Source: CAKZML01 sp963823435
Lineage (GTDB): Bacteria > Pseudomonadota > Gammaproteobacteria > Steroidobacterales > BM003
Reading direction: 5' to 3'
Assembly (NCBI GenBank): GCA_963823435.1
Contig: CAWGLN010000012.1
Coordinates: forward strand, 124,001-188,000
DNA: 64,000 nt
This document shows positions 19,510 to 29,000 of this stretch, one piece after another. A model generated the notes under the pieces. It made no database searches. It saw only the letters and a list, made by a program, of their open reading frames with translations, and was not told the DNA's origin. How positions within the stretch are numbered: position 1 is the stretch's first letter; each line of letters begins with the position of its first letter. The translations under genes and the position numbers were made by a program.

Positions 19510-20382
19510 ATGACTGCGGCACTGGCAATCGTAGAGAACTCACTTCCCCTGATGAGCGACCAGGTAAAAAAAGGCCTATTGGCAGCATATTCACACCTGT
19601 TGCGCCCTTTGGTCAGGGTTTTGATCAAAAATGGAGTGGCCTTCGGCGAGCTTGCCGAGGCAATCAAGCACGTATATGTGCGATCTGCTGCCGAAGATTT
19701 CGCTGAAAAAGATAAACGCGCATCTGGTTCGCGAATAGCCATCCTTACCGGTCTCACTCGCAAAGACGTAAAGCGAATATTGGATGCTGTGACAAATAAC
19801 TCTGGCTTGGCCACTCAGGGGGTTAATAGAGCGGCCAGAGTACTAGAGGGTTGGCACCAAGATCCTGAATTTACGGGTCCCTACGGCATTCCACTTGAGT
19901 TGCCGTTCGATAGTCCGGACATCTCATTTTCCTTGCTCGTCAGACGCTACAGCGGTGACATGCCTGCCCGCGCAATGCTCGACGAGTTGTTGAGAGTTGG
20001 TGCTGTGGACGAGTCCCAAGGGAAGGTCAAGCCCCTTAGTCGGTACTTCATCTCGTCTGAGCTCGATCCTGAAAATGCCAAGTACTTCGGCGAGGTGCTT
20101 CATGACCTAGCCGCAACCATAGAACACAACTTCAGCATTGACGCGGACACTCCCCCGAGATTTGAGCGATGGGTGACCAATGATCGGCTTAACGAGTTCA
20201 ACACCCGCAAATTTCACGACATCGTCTCCAAGCTAGGAACCCAATTTTTGGAAACTTTAGATAACTGGCTGTCTTCTAACGAAATTCCAGATCGAGAGGC
20301 CAAAACAACGCCAGCAGTTAGCGTAAGAGTCGGAATCTATTTTTACGAAGAAAATAAATCAAACGGTAGGGGTAAGAAATGA
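19510..20382 (+). CDS. DUF6502-like protein, copy 1
   Basis: Cytoplasmic-looking protein of 290 residues with no signal peptide or membrane segment. From memory it matches DUF6502, a proteobacterial family of unknown function. The N-terminal third has the pattern LLRPLVRVLIKNGVAFGELAEAIKHVYV followed by SRIAILTGLTRKDVKRI, which looks like a winged helix-turn-helix, so a DNA- or partner-binding regulatory role is possible but unproven. The C terminus has FLETLDNWL and VGIYFYEEN. It is homologous along its length to the gene at 22354-23190. ATG 19510 sits behind the candidate promoter; ATG 19552 (MSDQVKKGLL) is an alternative because the GAGAGG at 19485-19490 is rather far away. Its TGA overlaps the repeat-protein ATG (ATGA). 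Confidence 0.8.
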   Translation: MTAALAIVENSLPLMSDQVKKGLLAAYSHLLRPLVRVLIKNGVAFGELAEAIKHVYVRSAAEDFAEKDKRASGSRIAILTGLTRKDVKRILDAVTNNSGLATQGVNRAARVLEGWHQDPEFTGPYGIPLELPFDSPDISFSLLVRRYSGDMPARAMLDELLRVGAVDESQGKVKPLSRYFISSELDPENAKYFGEVLHDLAATIEHNFSIDADTPPRFERWVTNDRLNEFNTRKFHDIVSKLGTQFLETLDNWLSSNEIPDREAKTTPAVSVRVGIYFYEENKSNGRGKK

Positions 20383-22286
20383 AGCAAGTTCTGAGAACTT
20401 CCATTCAGGTATTACTTTTCGGGGCTGTCCTTCAAGCAACCGTCAGCTTCGCTAGTACAACGGGCCCGGTCATTGCCAACCCCTTCGCCCAAGGCGGCAG
20501 CGGTTTCGACAGCCAGGCACTCGGTGGCAGTGGCATCGACATTCAGGCACTGGGTGGCAGTGGCATCGCTAGCCAGGCACTCGGTGGCAGTGGCATCGCC
20601 AGCCAGGCGCTCGGTGGCAGTGGCATCGACAGCCAGGCACTCGGTGGCAGTGGCATCGATAGCCAGGCACTCGGTGGCAGCGGTTTCGCCAGCCAGGCAC
20701 TCGGTGGCAGTGGCATCGACAGCCAGGCACTCGGTGGCAGCGGTTTCGCCAGCCAGGCACTCGGTGGCAGTGGCATCGATAGCCAGGCACTCGGTGGCAG
20801 CGGTTTCGCCAGCCAGGCACTCGGTGGCAGTGGCATCGACAGCCAGGCACTCGGTGGCAGTGGCATCGACAGCCAGGCACTCGGTGGCAGTGGCATCGAT
20901 AGCCAGGCACTCGGTGGCAGCGGTTTCGCCAGCCAGGCACTGGGTGGCAGTGGCATCGATAGCCAGGCACTCGGTGGCAGTGGCATCGACAGCCAGGCAC
21001 TGGGTGGCAGCGGTTTCGCCAGCCAGGCACTCGGTGGCAGTGGCATCGATAGCCAGGCACTCGGTGGCAGCGGTTTCGCCAGCCAGGCACTCGGTGGCAG
21101 TGGCATCGATAGCCAGGCACTCGGTGGCAGCGGTTTCGCCAGCCAGGCACTCGGTGGCAGTGGCATCGCCAGCCAGGCACTCGGTGGCAGTGGCATCGAC
21201 AGCCAGGCACTCGGTGGCAGTGGCATCGATAGCCAGGCACTCGGTGGCAGCGGTTTCGCCAGCCAGGCACTGGGTGGCAGTGGCATCGATAGCCAGGCAC
21301 TCGGTGGCAGTGGCATCGACAGCCAGGCACTGGGTGGCAGTGGCATCGACAGTCAGGCACTGGGTGGCAGTGGCATCGACAGTCAGGCACTCGGTGGCAG
21401 TGGCATCGACAGTCAGGCACTGGGTGGCAGCGGTTTCGCCAGCCAGGCACTCGGTGGCAGTGGCATCGACAGTCAGGCACTGGGTGGCAGCGGTTTCGCC
21501 AGCCAGGCACTGGGTGGCAGTGGCATCGACAGTCAGGCACTCGGTGGCAGTGGCATCGACAGTCAGGCACTCGGTGGCAGCGGTTTCGCCAGCCAGGCAC
21601 TCGGTGGCAGTGGCATCGACAGTCAGGCACTCGGTGGCAGCGGTTTCGCCAGCCAGGCACTCGGTGGCAGTGGCATCGACAGTCAGGCACTCGGTGGCAG
21701 TGGTATCGCCAGCCAGGCACTCGGTGGCAGTGGCATCGACAGTCAGGCACTCGGTGGCAGTGGCATCGACAGTCAGGCACTCGGTGGCAGTGGTTTCGCC
21801 AGCCAGGCACTGGGTGGCAGTGGCATTTCAAAAGAAAATTTAAGGCGTAATAACATCAGGATCGACCGTAGAAGGATGGTCCTGGTCGGGCCTATTGAGA
21901 AAGTCGATCAAGCAACATCTAAATTGGTAATGCTAGGTCAGTCGGTCAAAATGACCGAAGTGATGCTACGTAAGGCGATGGAACTTTCGGCCTTGGGTGT
22001 TAGTTTGGAGGTTGTAGTAAGGAGTGGACGAAACGGACTTTTTGCCCTTGGAATGAAACAGTCAAACAATTTCTACGTAGCCGGTTCGAGCGCCGTGATT
22101 ATTTCCGGTGATGCAAAGTGGCACAGAAAAGATATCGGACTTGTCGAAATAGGAAAGGCGATTATTGACATCACAAATTTGCTAGAGCACTCAATTGGAA
22201 TGGACACCGGTGATCTAGGAACGCTGAGTTTCACGGGTATTCAGCCTGTTCCAGGTGGCGTGATCATTGCAAATTTGGCGTACTAA
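20379..22286 (+). CDS. Exported protein with 44 complete decapeptide repeats
   Basis: Protein of 635 residues not matched to a characterised family. Residues 1-26 (Lys-Gln-Val then a hydrophobic run ending VSFAS) form a Sec-type signal peptide, so it is exported. Residues 38-485 consist of 45 GGSG motifs, 44 of them complete GGSGxxSQAL decapeptides: 25 with IDS, 13 FAS, 4 IAS, 1 FDS and 1 IDI. The last 145 residues are non-repetitive: NNIRIDRRRMVLVGPIEKVD, VMLGQSVKMTE and a terminal FTGIQPVPGG segment, faintly like small-barrel DUF5666 domains, though that is only an impression. No transmembrane anchor or sorting motif is seen. Start overlaps the stop of the DUF6502-like gene, so expression is probably coupled. 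A strong hairpin follows. Confidence 0.85.
   Translation: MKQVLRTSIQVLLFGAVLQATVSFASTTGPVIANPFAQGGSGFDSQALGGSGIDIQALGGSGIASQALGGSGIASQALGGSGIDSQALGGSGIDSQALGGSGFASQALGGSGIDSQALGGSGFASQALGGSGIDSQALGGSGFASQALGGSGIDSQALGGSGIDSQALGGSGIDSQALGGSGFASQALGGSGIDSQALGGSGIDSQALGGSGFASQALGGSGIDSQALGGSGFASQALGGSGIDSQALGGSGFASQALGGSGIASQALGGSGIDSQALGGSGIDSQALGGSGFASQALGGSGIDSQALGGSGIDSQALGGSGIDSQALGGSGIDSQALGGSGIDSQALGGSGFASQALGGSGIDSQALGGSGFASQALGGSGIDSQALGGSGIDSQALGGSGFASQALGGSGIDSQALGGSGFASQALGGSGIDSQALGGSGIASQALGGSGIDSQALGGSGIDSQALGGSGFASQALGGSGISKENLRRNNIRIDRRRMVLVGPIEKVDQATSKLVMLGQSVKMTEVMLRKAMELSALGVSLEVVVRSGRNGLFALGMKQSNNFYVAGSSAVIISGDAKWHRKDIGLVEIGKAIIDITNLLEHSIGMDTGDLGTLSFTGIQPVPGGVIIANLAY
20491..21835 (+). 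repeat. 30 bp tandem coding repeat, about 45 copies
   Basis: Exact 30 base periodicity without spacers. Two main unit haplotypes are visible: GGCAGTGGCATCGAC/T... (IDS) and GGCAGCGGTTTCGCC... (FAS), differing at linked silent sites as well as at the changed residues. IDS units up to number 28 use AGC before CAG and often GAT; from unit 29 (about 21335) onward every IDS unit uses GAC-AGT and GAT never occurs. Because 30 is a multiple of three and no stop appears, long spurious reading frames exist in several other frames here. Confidence 0.97.
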
Positions 22287-22317
22287 CTAACCTTCATAAT
22301 ATCTAGAAACGAATTTG

Positions 22318-22344
22318 CTGACGGGTGCAATATGCGCCCGTCAG
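22318..22344. terminator. Hairpin between convergent repeat protein and DUF6502 copy 2
   Basis: CTGACGGG at 22318-22325 pairs with CCCGTCAG at 22337-22344, with an inner GCA/TGC extension. It is followed by CCTTTGCTATT on the plus strand and by AGCAAATTCG on the minus strand, so it most likely acts on the plus-strand transcript and perhaps on both. Confidence 0.7.
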
Positions 22345-22353
22345 CCTTTGCTA

Positions 22354-23190
22354 TTATTCTGCGGATTGTCTAAAAAAATAGACCCCGAGCCCGACGGTCG
22401 CGGGGTCAGTTGCATTGGATTCCTGCGATTCATCTGACCCAGATTTATGCCCCACTAACCAGTCATCGAGAGACTCGAGGTAAGTTAAGGAACCTTGCTC
22501 TACCATTTGTCGGAATTGTTCCGACGAGTTTAATGAGAGACCAGAACTAAATACGTAACGCTCAGCATAACCTTCTTTGGACCTATCAACTGCAGTATTA
22601 TGAACGATACTGGAAACAAGGTTTGAAATAGAGAAGAACGATGATGAAAGGTACTCATCATCCATTGGCATTGGCTCAAAGAACCGTGTTAAAGGCGTCA
22701 CACCCTCATCATCCACTCTTATTGCTCCGCCCCTTTCAAGCTCTCGAAGCAAGGCAACGGGAGGAATATCTCCGCCATAAGTTCTTACCAAAGTATGAAA
22801 ACTCGAACCTGCGCCTTCCTGGGGTAGTTTTCTCGGTTTCCCAACGGCACTACAAAAAAGCGGGTCAGAATGCCAAGCTGCCAAAACCTTATTCGCAGGC
22901 GATCGCTTCAGCGAAATAATTTCCTCGGGACTCGCAAGCAAAGTTCTAAGGCGCCTGACTTCCTTTCTTGTCAGGCCGGTCATAACTGACACTCGTGAAA
23001 TATTAGTCGGACGGCCTCGTAGGCCATGATCGGAGGTCGCTACAGAAACAAACGCTTTCTTTGATATTTCGGTAAACTCCTTAAATCCAAAACCGCAAGC
23101 AAGAAGGAGCCTAGCTAGTGGCTTAAGCACGTTAAACAGACCATTTTCTACTATTTTCTGTGTTGTTTGTTCCAATTCCTGTCCTTCCAC
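22354..23190 (-). CDS. DUF6502-like protein, copy 2
   Basis: Paralogue of the protein at 19510-20382, convergent with the repeat gene. Shared landmarks are LFNVLKPLARLLLACGFGFKE, then SRVSVMTGLTRKEVRRL in the helix-turn-helix-like region, SFHTLVRTYGGDIPPVALL in the middle and YLESLDDWLV with GLGVYFF at the C terminus. No export signal or membrane segment. The frame opens with GTG 23190 (278 residues); a TTG at 23175 lies 6 bases behind a GGAAGGA Shine-Dalgarno and is a serious alternative. Function unknown; a regulatory role is inferred only from the helix-turn-helix-like pattern. Confidence 0.78.
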   Translation of the reverse strand: MEGQELEQTTQKIVENGLFNVLKPLARLLLACGFGFKEFTEISKKAFVSVATSDHGLRGRPTNISRVSVMTGLTRKEVRRLRTLLASPEEIISLKRSPANKVLAAWHSDPLFCSAVGKPRKLPQEGAGSSFHTLVRTYGGDIPPVALLRELERGGAIRVDDEGVTPLTRFFEPMPMDDEYLSSSFFSISNLVSSIVHNTAVDRSKEGYAERYVFSSGLSLNSSEQFRQMVEQGSLTYLESLDDWLVGHKSGSDESQESNATDPATVGLGVYFFRQSAE

Positions 23191-23283
23191 CTAGTCGCCT
23201 GCATTTCGACTCCTCGCATCCCTTACGGAAGTTTCTAAAAAACAACCGATCTTACAGCCCAGTATCACGATGAGTGCATCAAA

Positions 23284-25309
23284 CTATCGAGCTTTATAGT
23301 TTCCAAGTGTATTTAGATCTTCCTCAGAGCAAATTGTGATGCCTAATGCTCTGGCTTTGTCGACTTTGCTCCCAGGATTTTCTCCAGCCAGCACAAAATC
23401 TGTTTTCTTACTTACGGAAGTTGTAACTCGGGCACCCATCGACTCTAGCAAATCTCTGGCCTCGTCACGGCTCATGCCGATCAATGTACCGGTAATTACC
23501 ACTGCCTTACCAGTAAACTGATTTTCATCAACCTGAATTGGCGAAAGATCTTCCCATTTCAGACCTTGGGCAATCAAACGTGATATTACTTCGCGATTGT
23601 GTGGCTCGGAAAAAAATCGTACCAGATTTCCCGCAACAATTGGCCCCACGTCTGGCGCATTCTGCAAAGCATCCTCATTTGCCCCCATCAAACCCTCAAG
23701 ACTTCGAAAATGACGTGCCAGGGCCTTGGCTGTGCTCTCTCCTACCTCTCTTATGCCCAAAGCATATATCAGCTTTGGCAAACTCGTGTCTTTGCTCCTT
23801 GCAATAGCTGCCACTACATTTTCCGCAGATTTGGGACCCATTCGCTCCAGGCTGCCAAGCTGTTCCACCGACAGGTCAAAAATGTCGGCAGGTGAGTGCA
23901 CGAGATCAGCATCCACCAGTTGCTCGACCAATTTACTCCCAAGGCCCTCGATGTCCATTGCCTTTCTGGAGGCGAAATGAACCAGGGCCTCCTTCCTCTG
24001 CGCCTTGCAGTACAAACCGCCGACACAGCGCGCGACGGCTTCGCCAGGAATCCGCTCCACCACGGAGTGACAGACCGGGCAATGAGCAGGCAACTGGATT
24101 AGCCTGGCATCTTTGGGACGCTTTTCGGTCAAAACTCTGACGACTTCTGGAATTACATCACCGGCTCGTCGTACGAAAACGGTATCTCCAATACGAATAT
24201 CCTTTCGCTCGATTTCGTCCATATTGTGCAGCGTCGCGTTGCTGACAGTGACCCCACCCACAAAAACGGGCTCCAATCTCGCGACAGGTGTCAACGCACC
24301 CGTCCGACCCACCTGGAATTCCACGTCACGTATGACGGTCAGTTCTTCCTGGGATGGAAATTTATAGGCGATCGCCCAACGCGGGGCCCGTGCTACAAAA
24401 CCCAACTCTTCCTGAAGGGCTGCAGAGTCGACCTTAAAGACGACGCCATCTATTTCGTAGGGCAGGTTCGGGCGGGCCTCCTGCATTTGCCCGTAGTAAG
24501 CCAGACAGCCCTCGGGGCCCCTTACCAATCTGGCGTCTGGTGATATTGCGAACCCCCAGCTTCCCAGCTCTTCCAGCAATTCAAAATGGCTATCCGGTTT
24601 CGACTGGCCTTCCCAAGCTCCGACACCGTAAGCAAACATCGTCAATGGCCGGGCTGCCGTAACCCTTGAATCAAGCTGGCGCAAACTGCCCGCCGCCGCA
24701 TTCCGAGGATTTACAAATGGCTTACCGCCCTCACGCTCAATCCTCTCATTAAGCGCAGAAAATCCCTGCAAAGGCATAAATACTTCACCCCGAATCTCCA
24801 CACTCGCGGGATAATCAGCACCGAAAAGACGAAGGGGAACAGTCGGTACTGTCCGGACGTTGAGGGTAACGTCTTCACCTCTGGCGCCATCACCCCGGGT
24901 CGACGCCCGCACCAGGACTCCTCGCTCGTAGAGCAGGTTGACCGCGGCTCCATCCAGCTTGGGCTCGGCGCTGTATTGAAGGCTTTCTGAAAAACCCAGA
25001 CCGTCTCTTGCCCGCCGATCAAAGTCCAACAGTTCCTGCTCGGTAAAGGCGTTGCCCAGGGATAGCATGGGCTGAAGATGAAGCGCTTCTTCGAACTTTC
25101 CCGCCGGCGCCACGCCTACCCTTTGGCGTTGGGGAGTCAGCCCTCAATACCTCCGGATAGGCCAATTCGATGCTCTGTAATTCCCTCAGCAAGCGGTCGT
25201 ACTCTGAATCGGGAATATCCGGATCATCCAGAACGTAGTAACGATAATTATGGTAGTTCAGCTGGCTAGCCAACTCTTCCGCGCGCCGCCTGGCCTCTTC
25301 CGCTTTCAT
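23284..25309 (-). CDS. ligA: NAD-dependent DNA ligase, one frameshift
   Basis: Seals nicks in replication and repair. The N-terminal domain Ia reads LNYHNYRYYVLDDPDIPDSEYD; the adenylation site is AEPKLDGAA (catalytic Lys), followed by RGDGARGEDVT, the OB fold, a four-Cys zinc finger (CPVC ... CVGGLYC), helix-hairpin-helix repeats and a C-terminal BRCT domain with GKAVVITGTLIGMSRDEA. About 675 residues once one surplus G near 25117 is removed: the upstream frame ends DSPTPK and the next continues VGVAPAGKFEEALH. Downstream member of smc-zipA-ligA; 26 bases after zipA. Confidence 0.95.
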
Positions 25310-25335
25310 CTTTATTTTGGTTCCGGGTTAACGGA

Positions 25336-26061
25336 CTAACGGTTGCGTATTGATCTTTTTCTCTCGAAATCAATGATCTCGTCGCGAATGTAGCCTGCTC
25401 GCTGAATGCTCAAGGTACTTCCCGACTCATCCAGGACCTCACCTTCGAAGCGATCCTTTGCAGCTCTCGCAAAATCCAGCATCGAACCGAAAGCAAGGCC
25501 ACCCTCCACCGGGTTGGGAAGCACCATGAAAAGTGTAAGTCCCGGTATTACCGCGGTTTCGATATTGGCCAGATCAAAGCTCCCGGGCTCGGTAATACTG
25601 GCCGCGCTGAATACCGGACCTTTGGAGCGACCGCCTTCGGTCATGAACTTGTGAAAAATATTCAGGTTTCCAAAGCGTAAACCGTGAGTCTTGAACAATT
25701 CTGTCAGTCCCTCTCCGGGCACGCCATTAACTGCGGAAAACGCCACACGCAAGGTGACAATCTTTTCTGGACGACCCAGGTTGACTGTTTCTTCTACGAT
25801 CTGCCGATCTCTGTCGAAGCCGCTCTCGTCACCGTCCTTGTCGGTCGCGTACCCCTCTAGAGGGCGCGGCTCACGAGACAGTTCTGACCCCGAGGTCGTC
25901 ACCTCTGATTCGGCCAGCTTCTCACCCAGCACGGGCTCCCGGCGGTGCGGTGTATCCCGATCCACGCCTGCGTCCCCGGTCTGTCGACTCCGGGTGAACA
26001 AGTAGATTCCGGCTATTACAAGAATACCGGCTATTAATAGGATCCAACGTAGCTCGGCCAT
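25336..26061 (-). CDS. zipA: Cell division protein ZipA
   Basis: Bitopic inner-membrane protein that anchors FtsZ filaments. The 241-residue protein starts with a membrane anchor (LRWILLIAGILVIAGIYLF, residues 4-22), followed by a charged linker (about 25-105) and the C-terminal FtsZ-binding domain (about 110-235), with LRVAFSAVNGVPGEGLTELF-type strands and a MLDFARAAKDRFEGEVLDE helix. The linker is short relative to the E. coli protein. It begins 8 bases after the smc stop, supporting cotranscription with smc and ligA. Confidence 0.92.
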   Translation of the reverse strand: MAELRWILLIAGILVIAGIYLFTRSRQTGDAGVDRDTPHRREPVLGEKLAESEVTTSGSELSREPRPLEGYATDKDGDESGFDRDRQIVEETVNLGRPEKIVTLRVAFSAVNGVPGEGLTELFKTHGLRFGNLNIFHKFMTEGGRSKGPVFSAASITEPGSFDLANIETAVIPGLTLFMVLPNPVEGGLAFGSMLDFARAAKDRFEGEVLDESGSTLSIQRAGYIRDEIIDFERKRSIRNR

Positions 26062-26069
26062 GATCTCCG

Positions 26070-29000
26070 TTACATCGCCGCCATTTGAACGGCTTCCTCA
26101 ACGTCAACCGATACCAGGCGTGATACGCCTGGCTCCTGCATTGTCACACCCGTCAACTGGTTAGCCAATTCCATGGTCACCTTGTTGTGGGTAATAAACA
26201 AGAATTGCACTTTTTCCGACATCTCGCGGACAATTTCGCAAAAACGCGTGACATTCGCATCGTCCAAAGGAGCATCTACCTCGTCCAGCAAACAAAATGG
26301 GGCTGGATTAAGCTGGAAAATCGCGAACACCAGGGCGACCGCAGTAAGCGCCTTCTCACCACCACTAAGCAAGTGAATACTGCTGTTTCGCTTACCCGGA
26401 GGTCGCGCCATTACGGTTACACCCGCGGTCAAAAGGTCCTCATCACCAAGTTCCAGGTAAGCATGTCCGCCCCCGAACAGACGGGGAAAATTCTGCTTCA
26501 AACCGGCATTCACAAGGTCATAGGTCTCCTTGAAACGCGTGCGTGTTTCACGATCAATTTTGCGAATCGCGTTCTCCAGTGTATGCAATGCCTCCTCAAG
26601 ATCGTTGTTCTGGGCATTCAGGTATTCCTGGCGCTCGGATTCCTCCTTGAATTCGTCGATTGCGGCGAGGTTTATCGGGCCCAACCTGCCAATACGATTG
26701 CTGATGCTCTCGAGCCGTTGCTCCCATTTCTCTACTTCAGCATCTTCCGGTATTTGGACTGCGATAGCCTCCAACTCGTATTCTGTCTTTCGGAATTGCT
26801 CGAACAGGGCCTCGCGGCGCAAGGTGATTTCCTGGGCGGCCATGCGCGTCTCGTCGAGAGTTTCACGAGCCGCATTTACCGCCATTTCCTGATCCAAACG
26901 TCGTCCATCCAACTCGCGCATCACAGTGTCTACATCTTCAAGCGCTTTGCGAGCCTCTTGAAGGCGACTTTCAACCCGAACACGCCCTTTCAGTTTTTCC
27001 TGCAACTCCCTTCTCTGCTCGAGAATTGGACTTTCCGCTTCCAGGAGTTGCTTGTCCAGCTCGCTTTTGCGCTCTTCAAAGCGGGACAACTGCAAACGCA
27101 TACGATCCATGCCAGCCAGTGCGTTCTCTCGTGTACTTCTACGAGACTGAATTTCAAGCTGAATTTGCTGAGCCTTTACACGATCTTCGTTAGCCCCTCG
27201 CTCTGCATCCAGCACGCGCCGATTCAGTTGCTCTCTCTCGGACTGCAGACCCGAACGTGTTTCGTTCAATTGGGCGAGTAACTCAATTGCCAATTCCAGT
27301 CGCCCACGAGCCTCATTTACCGCTTGCTTCAGTTCTTCAAGCTGACCAGAGACTTCCTGGAATTCGGAACCGAGGCGTTCTTTTTGGCGGGTCGCCTGTT
27401 CAATTTGTGAGCGATGAGATTCCAATTCACCATTTAATCTGGACTGCTCACGGTACAAAACAGTCTGCTTGGCCTGGGTTCCCTCACGCTGCCTCTCTTG
27501 CTCCTCCAAGCGGGTCCGAGTCTGGCTTAGCCTCGACTCAAGCTTATTCGCAAGATCCTGCTTTTCCTCGATAAAACTACGTAAGTTGCGTATCTCGGAT
27601 TCACGCTCAAACACCCCCGCATGAACATCCTCACCCCGCGTGACTCTTAGCCAATTCGGTCCGACCCAAACGCCATCCCGACTAATCACGGATTCCCCGG
27701 CGCCAAGCTGACTTCGCATTGCAAGGGCTTCGTCCAGACTTTCTGCAATCCTGATCGCACCCAACAGGGAATCGATCTTGGGTTCGCCAGACACTTTGTC
27801 AGCCAGAGAGCGCATATGGTGCGGGCCAGGCCCGGTCGAAGCGCTACTGTCGAAAAAGGCCAGATGCCCCTTTTCAAGATCGCCCAGTAGTCCCGAAGCC
27901 TGACCGAGGTCTTCTACAAGTACGGCCTCCAGGCACTCGCCAAGAACTGTTTCTACCGCCCGCTCCCAGCCGCTCGCAACCGACAGACATTGCGCCAGTC
28001 GCTGACTGGAACCAAGCCCATGTTTATCCAGGAGTCCCTGGGTTGCAGCCTCGTTCTGACCCAGAGCCGCTTGCTGCAGAGCTTCCAAAGATGCCAAACG
28101 TCCGCCCGCAGAGCGAATTTCCCCTCTAAGTTTGTCACGTTCCTCGGCAACGACGTGTTCCTCTGAACGCAATTCGGCCACCTGCGTGACCAGACCTTCC
28201 CGTGCTGCCTCGAGTTCTTCCAGTTCGCCACGATGGGTCTGAAGCTGCTGCTGTAACCAATCGAATTTTTCCAGAAGCGGATGAACATCTGTATTCCCAA
28301 TTTCTGCCTGGATTCGCTCGCTGCGGGCCTGCGACCGTCCTATCTGGGCGTCCAGATTCTCCAGCTTCGCGCGCTCAACGCCAGCCTTTTGCTGGGCCTG
28401 ATTGATCTGCTCGCTGTTCTCGTCCCACCGATGCTGCAAGCCCTGCATTTCCGCCTGGGCCTGCTGCAGATCGACAGCCGACGCCTGTAAACTCTCCTGG
28501 GCTTGATCAAAGGTCGGCTCAAGGTCGTGCAGCGCCGCCTCCAGCTCAATAATCTGACTTTGATCCTTCGCAATATGTTCTTGAATGTCCTTAAGCCCCT
28601 GAGCGGCCTGTTCAAGATCACGGGTTTGACGCTGACGCATCTCCTCGGCGTGGTGTATGGACTGTTCCAGGCGGGCGATTTCCGAACCTATGCTGTAGAA
28701 ATTCCCCTGCACAATATTGAAACCATCAGTCAGCTCGGTGTGCTTGCCCCGGGTCGTCTCGATCTCATTTTCGGTGGCGCGCTGTGAGGCGATGCTAGCC
28801 TCCAGACGGGTCTGGCGCTCGGTCACCGCATGTTTGCGCCGGGTGATCTCCTGGTCCATTACTGCGAGTTTGAGGGCCAGCAATTCTGCCGTCGTGTGCC
28901 TTTCGTCTTGTTTGAGCTCCTTGAATCGCTCGGCAACCCTCGCCTGCCGATGAAGGTGCTTGATGTGTTTGTCGACCTCGTCGCGCAGGTCCTTGAGTCG

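Noticed and set aside
20491..21835. Possible CRISPR array (regular direct repeats)
   Set aside because: Repeats are contiguous at 30 bases with no unique spacers and are in frame within a signal-peptide protein; no cas genes nearby.
20473..21843. Long open frames of 267-456 codons in other frames over the repeat array, on both strands
   Set aside because: They exist only because a 30 base repeat without stops is open in every register; none has a signal, a start context or non-repetitive sequence.
22641..22919. 92-codon plus-strand frame within DUF6502 copy 2
   Set aside because: Antisense shadow of a gene whose minus-strand product is clearly homologous to copy 1.
18841..23283. Genomic island by recent integration
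   Set aside because: No integrase, tRNA att site, direct-repeat borders or insertion sequence was found around the DUF6502/repeat genes, so transfer cannot be supported from this window alone.
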